The notes beneath the pieces were generated by a model. The model was given only the letters and a program-made list of their open reading frames with translations, was not told where the DNA came from and made no database searches. Of a stretch of 64,000 nucleotides of DNA, positions 29,469 through 38,299 are shown one piece after another. The position numbers and the translations under genes are program-made. This DNA is from Clostridiaceae bacterium (lineage in GTDB: Bacteria; Bacillota; Clostridia; Saccharofermentanales; Saccharofermentanaceae), in contig JAAYBI010000012.1 in NCBI GenBank assembly GCA_012718915.1, positions 1 to 64,000 of the forward strand. The letters are read 5' to 3'. The stretch's first letter is position 1; each line of letters begins with the position of its first letter.

Positions 29469-30839
29469 TGCCAAAGGAGTATCGTACCATTAAAGAAGTC
29501 GCCGGTCCGCTGATGTTAGTCCAATCTGTCACGGATGTCAGCTATAACGAACTCGGAGAAATTGAATTGGCAAACGGTGAAGTCCGCCGTTGCCGAGTGT
29601 TGGAAATCAACGGTGAAGATGCATTGGTTCAGCTGTTCGAAAGCGGCGCGGGTATTAACCTATCTGACAGTAAGGTTCGCTTTCTGGGAAGACAACTTGA
29701 ACTTCCGGTGTCTTCGGATATGCTCGGTCGAATTTTCGACGGTATGGGCAAGCCCATTGACGACGGTCCCGCAATTATCCCCGAGGCGCGTCTGGACATC
29801 AACGGCACACCGATGAACCCGGCCGCTCGTAATTTCCCAATGGAGTTTATACAAACCGGCGTCTCTGCCATCGATGGACTGAACACCCTTGTACGTGGTC
29901 AAAAACTCCCGATTTTTTTCCGGAAGCGGTCTCCCGCACGCGAATCTTGCTGCTCAGACTGCTCGTCAGGCAAAAGTTCTGGGTACGAAGGAGCCTTTTG
30001 CGGTTGTCTTTGCCGCCATCGGCATCACCTTCGAGGAAGCCAATTTCTTTATGGAAAGCTTTCGCGAGACCGGTGCGATTGATCGTACCGTCTTATTCAT
30101 TAATCTGGCTAATGATCCGGCCATCGAGCGTATTGCAACGCCTCGAATGGCTCTGACTGCCGCTGAGTATCTTGCTTTCACTATGAACATGCATGTGCTG
30201 GTTATCATGACCGACATCACTAACTATGCAGATGCCCTTCGAGAGGTTTCCGCCGCTCGTAAGGAAGTGCCGGGAAGACGCGGTTATCCGGGTTACATGT
30301 ATACCGACTTGGCTTCTTTATACGAAAGAGCCGGTCGTCAAAAAGGTAAAGACGGCAGCATCACTTTGATTCCGATCCTGTCGATGCCGGAAGATGATAA
30401 GACCCATCCGATTCCTGATTTGACGGGATATATCACGGAGGGCCAGATCATTTTGAGCCGCGAGCTATATCGAAAGAGCATTATGCCACCAATCGACGTA
30501 CTTCCTTCTCTGTCTCGTCTCAAAGATAAAGGAATCGGTGACGGCAAGACCCGCGAGGATCATTCAAACACCATGAACCAGCTTTTCTCGGCATATGCCC
30601 GAGGTAAGGACGCCAAAGAGTTGATGGTCATCCTCGGCGAAGCGGCGCTGACCGATATGGACAAACTATATGCCAAGTTTGCCGATACTTTCGAGAAAGA
30701 ATATATTTCTCAAGGCTTTGCCACTGATCGGAGTATTGAAGAGACTCTGGACTTGGGTTGGAAGCTCTTGCGTATTTTACCTCGAAGCGAGCACAAGCGC
30801 ATCAGCGACAAGATTTTGGATCAGTATTACGACGCATAA
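29468..30839 (+). pseudogene. ntpB: V-type ATPase subunit B, frameshifted in this sequence
   Basis: Subunit B is the non-catalytic nucleotide-binding partner of subunit A. Here the frame is interrupted at a T7 run (29913-29919). The upstream frame reads through [10 protein letters not shown] and then becomes nonsense; one base later the other frame continues [20 protein letters not shown] to the normal end [10 protein letters not shown]. Removing one T restores a 456-residue protein of normal family length with conserved [11 protein letters not shown]. Downstream parts such as [23 protein letters not shown] are intact. It could be a sequencing or assembly error, a real mutation, or a slippage site rescued during transcription. 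Since A, D and all other subunits are intact, error or rescue is more likely than loss. Confidence 0.93.
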
Positions 30840-30886
30840 ATATACCGGAGAGACACCGGTGATCCGCAAGGGAGATAGAATCCGTT

Positions 30887-31555
30887 ATGGCCGGAATGAC
30901 CTTTAACCCAACTCGAATGGAATTGACACGGCTCAAAAAGCGTCTTACCACCGCAAGACGCGGGCATAAGCTGCTCAAAGACAAGCGCGACGAGTTGATG
31001 CGTCAATTTATGGAAGCGATTTCCGAGAACAAGAGGCTTCGTGTCGCGCTCGAAGATAAAATCCGCAGCGCTAATCGCCACATGTCGTTGGCAAGGTCGA
31101 TGATTCGAGATGAAGTTATTGCGACCTCGCTTCTGTTTCCAAAGCAATCCATGAGCCTCACAATTGAAGAAAAAAACATTATGAGCGTTCGTGTGCCGCA
31201 GTTCACTGCTCAGTTTCGTTCATCGGACCCGGGCGACATCTACTCTTATGGATTTGCGTTTACCAATGCCGAGTTGGACGATACTATTGCATCCATATCC
31301 GATATTATGCCTGATATCATACGCCTGGCGGAACTTGAGAAATCCTGTCAACTAATGGCTTCCGAAATTGAAAAAACCCGCCGTCGCGTCAATGCACTCG
31401 AACACGTCATGATACCCAAATATCAAGAGGCCATACGCTTCATCACCATGAAACTTGACGAAAGTGAACGAAGTGCCATTACACGTCTGATGAAAGTTAA
31501 AGATATGATGATCGAAAAGGCCATTACCGAGCGGCAAAACAAAGAAAAGTCGTGA
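30887..31555 (+). CDS. ntpD: V-type ATPase subunit D
   Basis: This 222-residue central rotor shaft has two long antiparallel helices at the ends: NPTRMELTRLKKRLTTARRGHKLLKDKRDELMRQF at the start and RRVNALEHVMIPKYQEAIRFITMKLDESERS at the end. It is the last gene of the operon, 47 bases after B, with GGGAGA before the ATG. A second in-frame ATG three codons later is possible. Its stop lies inside the terminator stem. Confidence 0.96.
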   Translation: MAGMTFNPTRMELTRLKKRLTTARRGHKLLKDKRDELMRQFMEAISENKRLRVALEDKIRSANRHMSLARSMIRDEVIATSLLFPKQSMSLTIEEKNIMSVRVPQFTAQFRSSDPGDIYSYGFAFTNAELDDTIASISDIMPDIIRLAELEKSCQLMASEIEKTRRRVNALEHVMIPKYQEAIRFITMKLDESERSAITRLMKVKDMMIEKAITERQNKEKS

Positions 31556-31573
31556 GCTGAGCACACGACTTTT
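31545..31573 (+). terminator. Terminator of the V-ATPase operon
   Basis: AAAAGTCGTG (31545-31554) and CACGACTTTT (31564-31573) form a perfect 10-bp stem with a nine-base loop, then AAATT. The symmetrical A/T flanks mean it could also stop leftward transcripts. Confidence 0.8.
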
Positions 31574-31600
31574 AAATTGATATTGAACCACCTAATGCGA

Positions 31601-32125
31601 CTATAGTGCCCCGCGAGGCTTCAATCCCAATGAGGAAATAATCGTCTCGACTACTTCTTCCGGTGTCTTCCCTTCAACCGGCACGATTATGTCGGCATAC
31701 TGCCGATAAAGCGGCTCTCTCACTCTATACATATCCTGAATCGATTGATTTTTTTCTAATAAGATTCCGCGTGTCTTGATGTTCCAGAGACGTTTTTCAA
31801 TCAGCGTCAGGGGAGCTTGGAGGTAAACGATCCGGCCGATCTTTTTGAGATGCGCCATGGCCTCCGGCAGCAATACGGCACTACCTCCGGTCGCGATGAC
31901 CAGCGTCCGTCCCGTTATGGATCGAACGACTTCGTTTTCCCGGTTTTCAAAATATGCCTGTCCGCTCTCATTGATAATAGCCTGGAGCGATCTCTTTTCA
32001 ATATCTCGAATCATCATATCCGTGTCTATAAAACGCACGAAAAGCGTCTTGGCCAAAGACAGACCAATTGTGCTTTTCCCTGATCCCGGCATGCCGATCA
32101 ATACGATGTTCTTTTTTTTTGACAC
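31601..32125 (-). CDS. aroK: Shikimate kinase
   Basis: This 174-residue enzyme phosphorylates shikimate at O3 in aromatic amino-acid synthesis. Walker A is GMPGSGKST near the N-terminus, shikimate-binding Asp and Arg lie in FIDTDMMIRDIE and FENRENEVV, GGSAVL is the third substrate loop, and RxxLY (REPLYRQYAD) is the lid region. The start is GTG at 32125 with GGAGG nine bases upstream. Codons 2-5 contain a nine-A run, a possible slippage site. It stands alone, converging on the V-ATPase operon. Confidence 0.95.
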   Translation of the reverse strand: MSKKKNIVLIGMPGSGKSTIGLSLAKTLFVRFIDTDMMIRDIEKRSLQAIINESGQAYFENRENEVVRSITGRTLVIATGGSAVLLPEAMAHLKKIGRIVYLQAPLTLIEKRLWNIKTRGILLEKNQSIQDMYRVREPLYRQYADIIVPVEGKTPEEVVETIISSLGLKPRGAL

Positions 32126-32189
32126 TGAAAAAGCCCTCCAAAATACTGTTCTAAGTATATCACGCTTTTAGATGTTCAAAAATCAAACC

Positions 32190-32936
32190 TCATTGAAATT
32201 CTGTCAGGTTTTTCCAATATCTCTTGGGCATCATATTCATCTGACATCCGGGATTACGGCGCTCCTCAATCGCAATCGTTTCATGAAAACGCTGCCAAAG
32301 TAATTGATATACTTTTTCACTATCATCGACCGGCGGCAAATCAAACGCCTCCATCGCAGTCAAAACGCAGCCTTCATGGTTATGGACCAAAGCCATGTGG
32401 TGCGTCTTGTCGTATATCATAAATACCTCTCCCGGATATCGATCGGCAAAGTGATTTGCAATCAAGGGCAGCACCTGATTCTTCGGCGTAATACAAGCCA
32501 CCATAACCTTATCGTACACGTGGAAGCGAATTAATCCCATGAGTAGGTGGGCCTCTCTCTTGAGGTGCAAAATCCCCTTGTTGATCGTGCACATCGGTTC
32601 ATCCGTCAAGCAACCCAAAATCTTGCGCCCATGCCGGTAAGCCATTCGAATAAATCGGAATATGAGCATCTCTTTATCCGGCATGCAAGTCAGAAATGCC
32701 TCCCGAACATAATCCTGCGCTTCCGGTCCGACTTTCAGCCCAATCGAATCATAGACTTTGCCCGCATGAGAAAAATCGGTCTTAATCCATTCCGTATCCT
32801 CAAAAAGCTGTGATTGCCCCCGAGTCGTCGCTATCCGAGAAGGCATCTGCTTATAGGCGTAACTACTGTATACACAGCAAAGGAAACCTTCCAAACTACC
32901 ATCATATATATATACCAAATTCACTTCTTCTTTCAT
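32190..32936 (-). CDS. TIGR03915/DUF4130 family DNA metabolism protein
   Basis: This 248-residue protein matches the family found next to a radical SAM protein in many Firmicutes and annotated only as a probable DNA metabolism protein. Recognisable pieces are the start VYIYDGSLEGFLCCVYSSY, the middle RFIRMAYRHGRKILGCLTDEPM and GLIRFH, HFADRYPGEVFMIYDKTH and the end PGCQMNMMPKRYWKNLTEF. Its start overlaps the radical SAM gene by 35 bases, so both are made together. AGAGGAG precedes the ATG. The family resembles uracil-DNA glycosylase-associated modules (established but uncharacterised); the reaction is unknown. Confidence 0.9.
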   Translation of the reverse strand: MKEEVNLVYIYDGSLEGFLCCVYSSYAYKQMPSRIATTRGQSQLFEDTEWIKTDFSHAGKVYDSIGLKVGPEAQDYVREAFLTCMPDKEMLIFRFIRMAYRHGRKILGCLTDEPMCTINKGILHLKREAHLLMGLIRFHVYDKVMVACITPKNQVLPLIANHFADRYPGEVFMIYDKTHHMALVHNHEGCVLTAMEAFDLPPVDDSEKVYQLLWQRFHETIAIEERRNPGCQMNMMPKRYWKNLTEFQ

Positions 32937-34302
32937 ACGATGCTCCTCTCGGTACCGGTGCGGGAAGTGCCGCCTGGGGGTACCCTTCTGTCAGAAAACG
33001 AAAATCATCCGTGTCGATCTTAGTTATCTTCGGTTCAGGCAATCCCAATTCGCCGATCTGTATTTGTCTACTGTCAATCTTGGTCCGCTTCTCGATTTCT
33101 CGCAAAGAGAGCAAACCCTGTAGGACTGCGTCCGGCTCCATAATCACATATTCATCTGTCCTGCCGGCGCACGTGATAAAGTAGCGCGCACGCTTCAGCA
33201 CGACACCGATCTTCTTCAACCCTTCGAACGTCAATCTTGTGTGAGCCCGGGTCTCGATAATGCGCTGTGCGCTCTTGACTCCGATTCCCGGCACTCTCAA
33301 AAGAACACCATACGGTGCCGTCAGAACCTCAACCGGAAACTCTTCCATGTGATTCACGGCCCAGTGACACTTCGGATCTATGGCAAGATTCATATTCGGT
33401 CGATCGGGAGAAACCAATTCCTCCGCCTTAAACCCGTAAAACCGCATCAGCCAATCTGCCTGATATAAGCGGTGCTCTCGTAACAGAGGCGGTGCCGAAC
33501 GCACACTCGGAAGGTGGTTGTCCTCTACAATCGGTGTATATGCCGAAAAGAACACACGCTTCAGCTGATATGTCCTGTAAAGCCCCTGTGATAGCCTGAG
33601 AATTTGATAGTCGCTCTCCGGCGTCGCCCCAACAATCATCTGCGTACTTTGACCCGCCGGAGCGAATTTCGGCGCGTGTCGATACAACGCGAGCTCCGAT
33701 CGATTCTGCGTCACGCCTTGGCTGATCTGTGCCATCGGTCGCATGATGGCCGATGCACTCTTCTGTGGTGCAAGAAGCGCCAACCCGGACTCGGTCGGCA
33801 ACTCGATATTTACACTCATTCGATCTACCACAAAACCCATGCGGCGAACCAATTCTTCACCTGCTCCGGGAATCGTCTTCACGTGAATGTAGCCATTAAA
33901 ACGATATTCTTCTCGCAACAATGTAATGGCCTCAAGCATATGCTCCATAGTATAATCCGGATCCCTCAACACACCCGAACTCAAAAAGAGCCCCTCAATA
34001 TAGTTGCGCCGATAGAATGCCATCGTCAGGTCCGCAAGCTCTCTCGGCGCAAACGATGTTCGCGGTGTATCACGAGAAACTCGGTTCACGCAATACTTAC
34101 AATCATAAACGCAGGCATTGCTCATCAAGACCTTAAGCAAAGAGATACATCTGCCGTCAGCGGCAAAACTATGACAAATTCCTGCTGCGGTTGCATTACC
34201 CGTCATCCCTGGGCGGCCACTACGATTCACACCGCTCGAGGTACAAGCGACATCGTACTTCGCCGCATCCGACAATATCGTCAACTTCTCGTAAATATCC
34301 AT
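32902..34302 (-). CDS. Putative DNA modification/repair radical SAM protein (TIGR03916)
   Basis: This 466-residue enzyme has an N-terminal radical SAM barrel with the cluster-binding CxxxCxxC in NACVYDCKYCVNR and a C-terminal helix-hairpin-helix DNA-binding motif (LLRVPGIGVKSAQRIIETR). It is the partner of the TIGR03915 gene, which overlaps its end. A radical SAM core with a helix-hairpin-helix points to chemistry on DNA, for instance repair of a modified base, but no substrate is known. The start at 34302, nine bases after GAGG, fits the family N-terminus (MDIYEKLTILSDAAKYDVACTSS); an upstream ATG gives an unsupported extension. Confidence 0.93.
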   Translation of the reverse strand: MDIYEKLTILSDAAKYDVACTSSGVNRSGRPGMTGNATAAGICHSFAADGRCISLLKVLMSNACVYDCKYCVNRVSRDTPRTSFAPRELADLTMAFYRRNYIEGLFLSSGVLRDPDYTMEHMLEAITLLREEYRFNGYIHVKTIPGAGEELVRRMGFVVDRMSVNIELPTESGLALLAPQKSASAIMRPMAQISQGVTQNRSELALYRHAPKFAPAGQSTQMIVGATPESDYQILRLSQGLYRTYQLKRVFFSAYTPIVEDNHLPSVRSAPPLLREHRLYQADWLMRFYGFKAEELVSPDRPNMNLAIDPKCHWAVNHMEEFPVEVLTAPYGVLLRVPGIGVKSAQRIIETRAHTRLTFEGLKKIGVVLKRARYFITCAGRTDEYVIMEPDAVLQGLLSLREIEKRTKIDSRQIQIGELGLPEPKITKIDTDDFRFLTEGYPQAALPAPVPRGASYERRSEFGIYI

Positions 34303-34388
34303 ACCATTGCGCCTCGCCCATCTTTTAAACCGAACGTTTGTTCTAATTCTACATCGCAAAAGGCATCATGTAAAGTGGCTGGACCGAA

Positions 34389-34412
34389 AAATGTCGGCAC
34401 AGGCCGACATTT
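34389..34412 (-). terminator. Terminator downstream of the PfkB kinase gene
   Basis: AAATGTCGGC (34389-34398) and GCCGACATTT (34403-34412) form a perfect 10-bp stem with a four-base loop. On the minus strand it continues into TTTTTC. It lies 75 bases past the kinase stop and isolates the radical SAM operon. Confidence 0.8.
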
Positions 34413-34487
34413 GAATTAATGCATCAACAATCTCATTGAGAAATCTTTCAAAATCCAGCGCGCGCATCGCACCCGACGGAATAATCT

Positions 34488-35426
34488 CTAGTATAAGGTT
34501 TCGATCTCTAAATTTTCAGCAATTTCAGAAGCCGCCGCGATGGTCAAACTCTCATACTGTGATGAAGCAACCGTCGCGATTGCATAGGCACTCCCGATAC
34601 GAAGAAGTTGCTCCGAGTTCGATCGATCATGGATGCCCATCGCCAATGCCGCCGTCATCGCATCCCCGGCACCAACCGTATTCACGACATCAACATGAAA
34701 TGGCCGTGCATAATAAGCATGCTCTTTATCAATGAGAACCGCACCGTTCTTACCCAATGATACCATCTGATACTTCACGCCTTTTTTAGCATACAGCGCG
34801 CCCATTCGAGCAATGTCCAACGGCGCGATAATTGAGTTGTCTTGAGAAAACAAGCGCTTCCATTCGTATATATTCGGCTTCACCGCTCTCGGTACAGCCT
34901 GAATGCCAAGACGCAACGCCTCGCCATCCGCATCGAGAATAACACGAACCTTAAGATTCTTGAGCACTAAAATCCATTTCTGGTAAATATCATCGCTGAC
35001 TCCCGACGGGAGACTTCCCGAGAGAACAACGACGTCCTTTTCTCGGACCAACTTCAGCATTTTATTCTCAAGCATCAACAAATCGGTCGATGTAATCGCG
35101 GGCCCGGGCTCGTTGACCTCCGTACAGCAAGAATCCAGCTCATCGATAATTTTCGTATTCGTCCTTGTCTCTCCGGTGGTATGCACAAAATCGAACCGCA
35201 CGCCTTTGCGTGCCAACGCGTCTTCCACAAAACGTCCGGCCGTACCGGATACAAAGCCAAGCGCCATCACTTGGCCGCCCATTTGATGGATCACTTGAGC
35301 CACATTGTTTCCCTTGCCGCCCGGATAAGAGACTGTTCTTTCAGCGCGATTCATGCCCTTAGCAATAAATCCCTTAAGAAAAATGACTTTATCAATCGCC
35401 GGATTCAATGTCACAGTATATATCAT
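34488..35426 (-). CDS. fruK: 1-phosphofructokinase / PfkB-type sugar-phosphate kinase
   Basis: This 312-residue PfkB-family kinase has the N-terminal signature PGGKGNNVAQVIHQMGG and the C-terminal VNTVGAGDAMTAALAMG carrying the anion hole and catalytic Asp. The start MIYTVTLNPAIDKVIFLKGF and the middle LSGSLPSGV are typical of 1-phosphofructokinase and tagatose-6-phosphate kinase. No fructose phosphotransferase or aldolase gene is beside it, so the exact sugar is uncertain and the symbol is provisional. It is a single gene with its own terminator. Confidence 0.85.
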   Translation of the reverse strand: MIYTVTLNPAIDKVIFLKGFIAKGMNRAERTVSYPGGKGNNVAQVIHQMGGQVMALGFVSGTAGRFVEDALARKGVRFDFVHTTGETRTNTKIIDELDSCCTEVNEPGPAITSTDLLMLENKMLKLVREKDVVVLSGSLPSGVSDDIYQKWILVLKNLKVRVILDADGEALRLGIQAVPRAVKPNIYEWKRLFSQDNSIIAPLDIARMGALYAKKGVKYQMVSLGKNGAVLIDKEHAYYARPFHVDVVNTVGAGDAMTAALAMGIHDRSNSEQLLRIGSAYAIATVASSQYESLTIAAASEIAENLEIETLY

Positions 35427-35517
35427 AAATAAACACCTCTTGTAAATTCTTCAGACCGTTCCATATTACCAAAAATAAAGAATTCTTGTACGCACAATTC
35501 AGGTTTCGTCAAAGAAA

Positions 35518-35545
35518 AAATCCGCCCCAAAAATCAGGCGGATTT
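35518..35545 (-). terminator. Terminator after the first lipoprotein gene
   Basis: AAATCCGCC (35518-35526) and GGCGGATTT (35537-35545) form a 9-bp stem with a 10-base loop; on the minus strand TTTCTTT follows. It ends transcription of the gene at 35580-36257. Confidence 0.85.
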
Positions 35546-35579
35546 CTATTAGTAACATTAATAACATGGATCAAAAGAA

Positions 35580-36257
35580 TCAGTACCCGACGATCTCCAG
35601 AATGCCCTCTGCCGTAGTCGCATCCATTGCCATGACTACAAAAATGGACTTAGTCTTTACATCTTTACAGAAATAGATAACTTGTCCTTGCATCTCGACC
35701 GTTTGGAATTCGATATCGCCACGTGTGACCGTGCCCATTTCAGTGTTAACGTCTCCTTCCGACATTCCCATTCCCATGCCTTCCGTAAACTCTGCAAACG
35801 CCGCGTCAAGCGTCGATACATCCTCTACCTGAAAGTACATTGCGATCTGATCGAAAGTCTTTGACATGCCGTAGAAACCTTCGACCAAAACAATGCCCGA
35901 ACCGACCAAATCCTCAGCAGGAATACTTTCGATCAAAAAACCCGCATCTGCCAAAGGCTGATAAAGAGCCATGCCCGATTCGGAAAGACTAATTTCACCC
36001 GTGCCAAAATCGCCCAACAATCCTTCAGAACTCTCATCTGAAACGGACTCAGAAGTATCAACAGATTCTTCTGTTGCTTCTGTCGTTGACTCGGTAGTTG
36101 CCTCGGTGGTTGCCTCGGTGGTTGCTTGAGTGGTCTCTTCGGTCGTCTCTTCGATGGTCGTTTCTGACTTCTTGTCGGATTTCTTGTCATCGTTATCGCA
36201 TCCGACGATTGCAAACATCATGAGAGCACTCATAATCAGTGCTATTAATTTTTTCAT
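35580..36257 (-). CDS. Surface lipoprotein with Thr/Glu-rich linker (lipoprotein array member 1)
   Basis: This 225-residue lipoprotein has a signal peptide ending in the lipobox AIVGC, an Asp/Lys stretch, then about 45 residues of Thr/Glu-rich low complexity (TTEETTQATTEATTEATTE) that probably spans the cell wall. The globular domain (about 75-225) contains ADAGFLIESIPAEDLVGSG and ends ATTAEGILEIVGY. The C-terminal GY ending is shared with its neighbours. No known domain is recognised. It belongs to a five-gene leftward array of small lipoproteins and has its own terminator. Confidence 0.83.
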   Translation of the reverse strand: MKKLIALIMSALMMFAIVGCDNDDKKSDKKSETTIEETTEETTQATTEATTEATTESTTEATEESVDTSESVSDESSEGLLGDFGTGEISLSESGMALYQPLADAGFLIESIPAEDLVGSGIVLVEGFYGMSKTFDQIAMYFQVEDVSTLDAAFAEFTEGMGMGMSEGDVNTEMGTVTRGDIEFQTVEMQGQVIYFCKDVKTKSIFVVMAMDATTAEGILEIVGY

Positions 36258-36441
36258 TTACTTACCTCTTTCAAATATATTGTATGGTTCGTGTAACACA
36301 ACAGGACTATTTATAACACATACAAATTCGTAAGTAAACGCAATCAGGCAAAAATTGTCAAAAATACCAAATATTGTGAGATTAATTGACCATTCTTAGT
36401 CATATTTAATCCGTGAGTTTCAGCGAATCAATGCTTGATAC

Positions 36442-36960
36442 TTAATAATAGTATCCTAAATCCTTAAGTATTCCGTCAATCTTTTCTATGGCCGTCAAGT
36501 CGTTGGCGTTTGCCGCCATATCGATCAAAACATCGTCAAACAAAACTGTCGCCGCGTATACACCTTTATCCTGACCGTACTCATCGGTATAACTTACTGA
36601 TATGACCATCCGTTGCATACTGTCTTGATCCGTAGAAATGAGCGTCATATCCTGATCGGAGGCAATATCATCCATCAACAACTTATACCCATCACGGATA
36701 GAATCATACTTTGCCTGCGCCGCGTCAGCGGTCACATAGCGTACATACTGAAGTGTATATGTATCCGTCGTACCCCTCGAGAATTCAGCAATTTCATACT
36801 CTTCTGAACCGACCATATTGACGACCTGGTCAATGCCGTTTTTATCAGAAATATCAACAAACTCGTCCAAAGAAAAACTCTTGCGCTGACAAGCAGTTAT
36901 CGAAAAACTCAAACTCAATAAAAGTATAACCGTGATGACTCTGGTCCATGTCGTTTTCAT
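36442..36960 (-). CDS. Small lipoprotein (array member 2)
   Basis: This 172-residue lipoprotein has signal MKTTWTRVITVILLLSLSFS and lipobox ITAC. The promoter, leader and signal-peptide DNA are nearly identical to member 3, but the mature part (FSLDEFVDISDKNGIDQVVN, ending KIDGILKDLGYYY) has diverged widely. Shared pattern with the others: an N-terminal DxFxxI helix, a VxYxxxxDAxxxYDxI segment and the C-terminal LGY. Function unknown. Confidence 0.83.
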   Translation of the reverse strand: MKTTWTRVITVILLLSLSFSITACQRKSFSLDEFVDISDKNGIDQVVNMVGSEEYEIAEFSRGTTDTYTLQYVRYVTADAAQAKYDSIRDGYKLLMDDIASDQDMTLISTDQDSMQRMVISVSYTDEYGQDKGVYAATVLFDDVLIDMAANANDLTAIEKIDGILKDLGYYY

Positions 36961-37141
36961 AGAAAGCCTCCATGTTTATTATTATTGACTCGGAAATAAT
37001 TACAAGAGTCAAAGTGGTTGACGCAACGGCATCAAACAGATGAATTATATCACAATCACAGCGACGATGAAATGCACAATCACCGCTTTCCAATTACAGA
37101 AATTCCCATGCCGATGGAACTCCGGAGCAAAGAAAAACGAG
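36936..37141 (-). repeat. Duplicated promoter-leader-signal cassette, copy 1
   Basis: This segment is closely similar to 38047-38247. It covers the first codons of array member 2, its leader (conserved CCTCCATG and TTGACTCGG), and an extended -10 promoter TG-A-TATAAT on the minus strand (37052-37044). It ends at AAAAACGAG, where the insertion at 37142 begins. Confidence 0.8.
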
Positions 37142-37483
37142 GTTGCCTCAAAAGAGTTGTAACAAAGTTGAATGAGGAACGTTCCAGATAGATTAGAGTA
37201 AGTATGAACGCAAGAAGACGTGGAAATACCGGCAAAAGTGTCGCGTGGACGAGGTTTTGCCGGTAGTTTCGGCATTAAACAGTCCTTGAGAGGAAGAATT
37301 TACCGGCAAGAAAACTTAATTTCGGTGGATTTGCCGTTATTTTTCCATTTCCGGACCTTGGCTGAAGCGAGGCAATCTCTCTTCTGAGCCTTCCGCCGGC
37401 GCAGCAATGCAATCTGAATTCGAGTCTTGACGTGCACCTCAATGATTAAAAGCTGACACTAAAACGTGGCCATTGTATTGAGA
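37142..37483. mobile_element. 342-bp insertion with short terminal inverted repeats (MITE-like or IS remnant)
   Basis: Comparing the two duplicated intergenic regions shows this block is extra in the gap between array members 3 and 2. It splits the sequence that forms the terminator stem in the other copy (AAAAACGAG on the left, CGGGCTCGCATGAG on the right). Ends are imperfect inverted repeats: GCCTCAAAA within the left end and GTCTCAATA read inward from the right. The first 36 bases match 52761-52796 at 31 positions. The ends resemble the GTCTCAAAA termini seen in some IS families. No transposase frame. Confidence 0.6.
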
Positions 37484-37525
37484 CGGGCTCGCATGAGTCA
37501 TAATACAACGTGAATACGGATACTA

Positions 37526-38071
37526 TTAATATCCAAGTTCCTCTACGACCTTATCGACTTCCTTGATATAAGATTTGCCGGTGTCTTGAGCAAAGACCAT
37601 GAGAATCATTTCATCCGAACGGATGATGACGACATACATCTCACCATAGAAATTATCCACATAATCTTCAAATTCACCGTTAACGACGATCTTCTTATAA
37701 TTTCCCTTGCCACTCTTCTTGATGGAGCCCTCGAAGTCCTCGTCTCTCTTTGCTTCATCAAGTTCTTTGATCATATCATTGATTTCATCTTTGGCATCGC
37801 TCTTCTCATCATAATACTCAACCATGACAACATATTTATAATCTTCACTGTATGCGTAATACGCTTCATCAACATTTTCGCCCGCGTAATTTTTATACAT
37901 ACCATAACCCAAATCGTCCATGATATCTACGAAGTCATCAAAATCAATCGGCTCGACAACCTGGTCATTATCGTCTTCATCAGAAGAATGCTCGCGTTGG
38001 CACGCACTTGCAGAAAAAATCAGACTCATCAAAAGAATTCCGGAAATGACTCTGGTCCATGTCGTTTTCAT
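37526..38071 (-). CDS. Small acidic lipoprotein (array member 3)
   Basis: This 181-residue lipoprotein has signal MKTTWTRVISGILLMSLIFS, lipobox ASAC, and a short acidic linker (HSSDEDDND). The domain starts DFDDFVDIMDDLGYGMYKN and continues with VMVEYYDEKSDAKDEINDMI, NYKKIVVNGEFEDYVDNFYGEMYVVIIRSDEMILMVFA and the end KVVEELGY. It is strikingly similar to member 4 in the mature part, while its signal peptide matches member 2. The protein is rich in Asp, Glu, Tyr and Lys. No known domain. The terminator seen after member 4 is interrupted here by the insertion. Confidence 0.84.
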   Translation of the reverse strand: MKTTWTRVISGILLMSLIFSASACQREHSSDEDDNDQVVEPIDFDDFVDIMDDLGYGMYKNYAGENVDEAYYAYSEDYKYVVMVEYYDEKSDAKDEINDMIKELDEAKRDEDFEGSIKKSGKGNYKKIVVNGEFEDYVDNFYGEMYVVIIRSDEMILMVFAQDTGKSYIKEVDKVVEELGY

Positions 38072-38247
38072 AGAAAGCCTCCATGTTTATTATTATTGAC
38101 TCGGAAATAATTACAAGACTCAAGGCGGTTGACACAGCGGCATCAAACAAGTGAATTATATCACTACGATGATGAAATAAAAAATCACCGCTTTCCAATT
38201 CCGAAATTCTCATGCCGATGAAACTCCGGAGCAAAGAAAAACGAGCC
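38047..38247 (-). repeat. Duplicated promoter-leader-signal cassette, copy 2
   Basis: This is the second copy of the 36936-37141 cassette, serving array member 3. The extended -10 TG-A-TATAAT lies at 38163-38155 on the minus strand. It runs into the intact terminator at 38242-38265. Confidence 0.8.
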
Positions 38248-38265
38248 CGGCATGTGCCGGGCTCG
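38242..38265 (-). terminator. Terminator after lipoprotein array member 4
   Basis: CGAGCCCGGC (38242-38251) and GCCGGGCTCG (38256-38265) form a perfect GC-rich 10-bp stem with a four-base loop; on the minus strand TTTTTCTTT follows. Confidence 0.88.
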
Positions 38266-38299
38266 CATGAGTCATAATACATCGTGAATACGGAAAAGA

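Noticed and set aside
33604-34419. A 271-codon plus-strand frame inside the radical SAM gene.
   Set aside because: It is antisense to a well-conserved enzyme and has no family features or ribosome-binding site.
34366-34467. A 33-codon minus-strand frame (starting MRALDFERFLNEIVDAL) between the PfkB and radical SAM genes.
   Set aside because: It has no ribosome-binding site and runs through the perfect terminator stem at 34389-34412.
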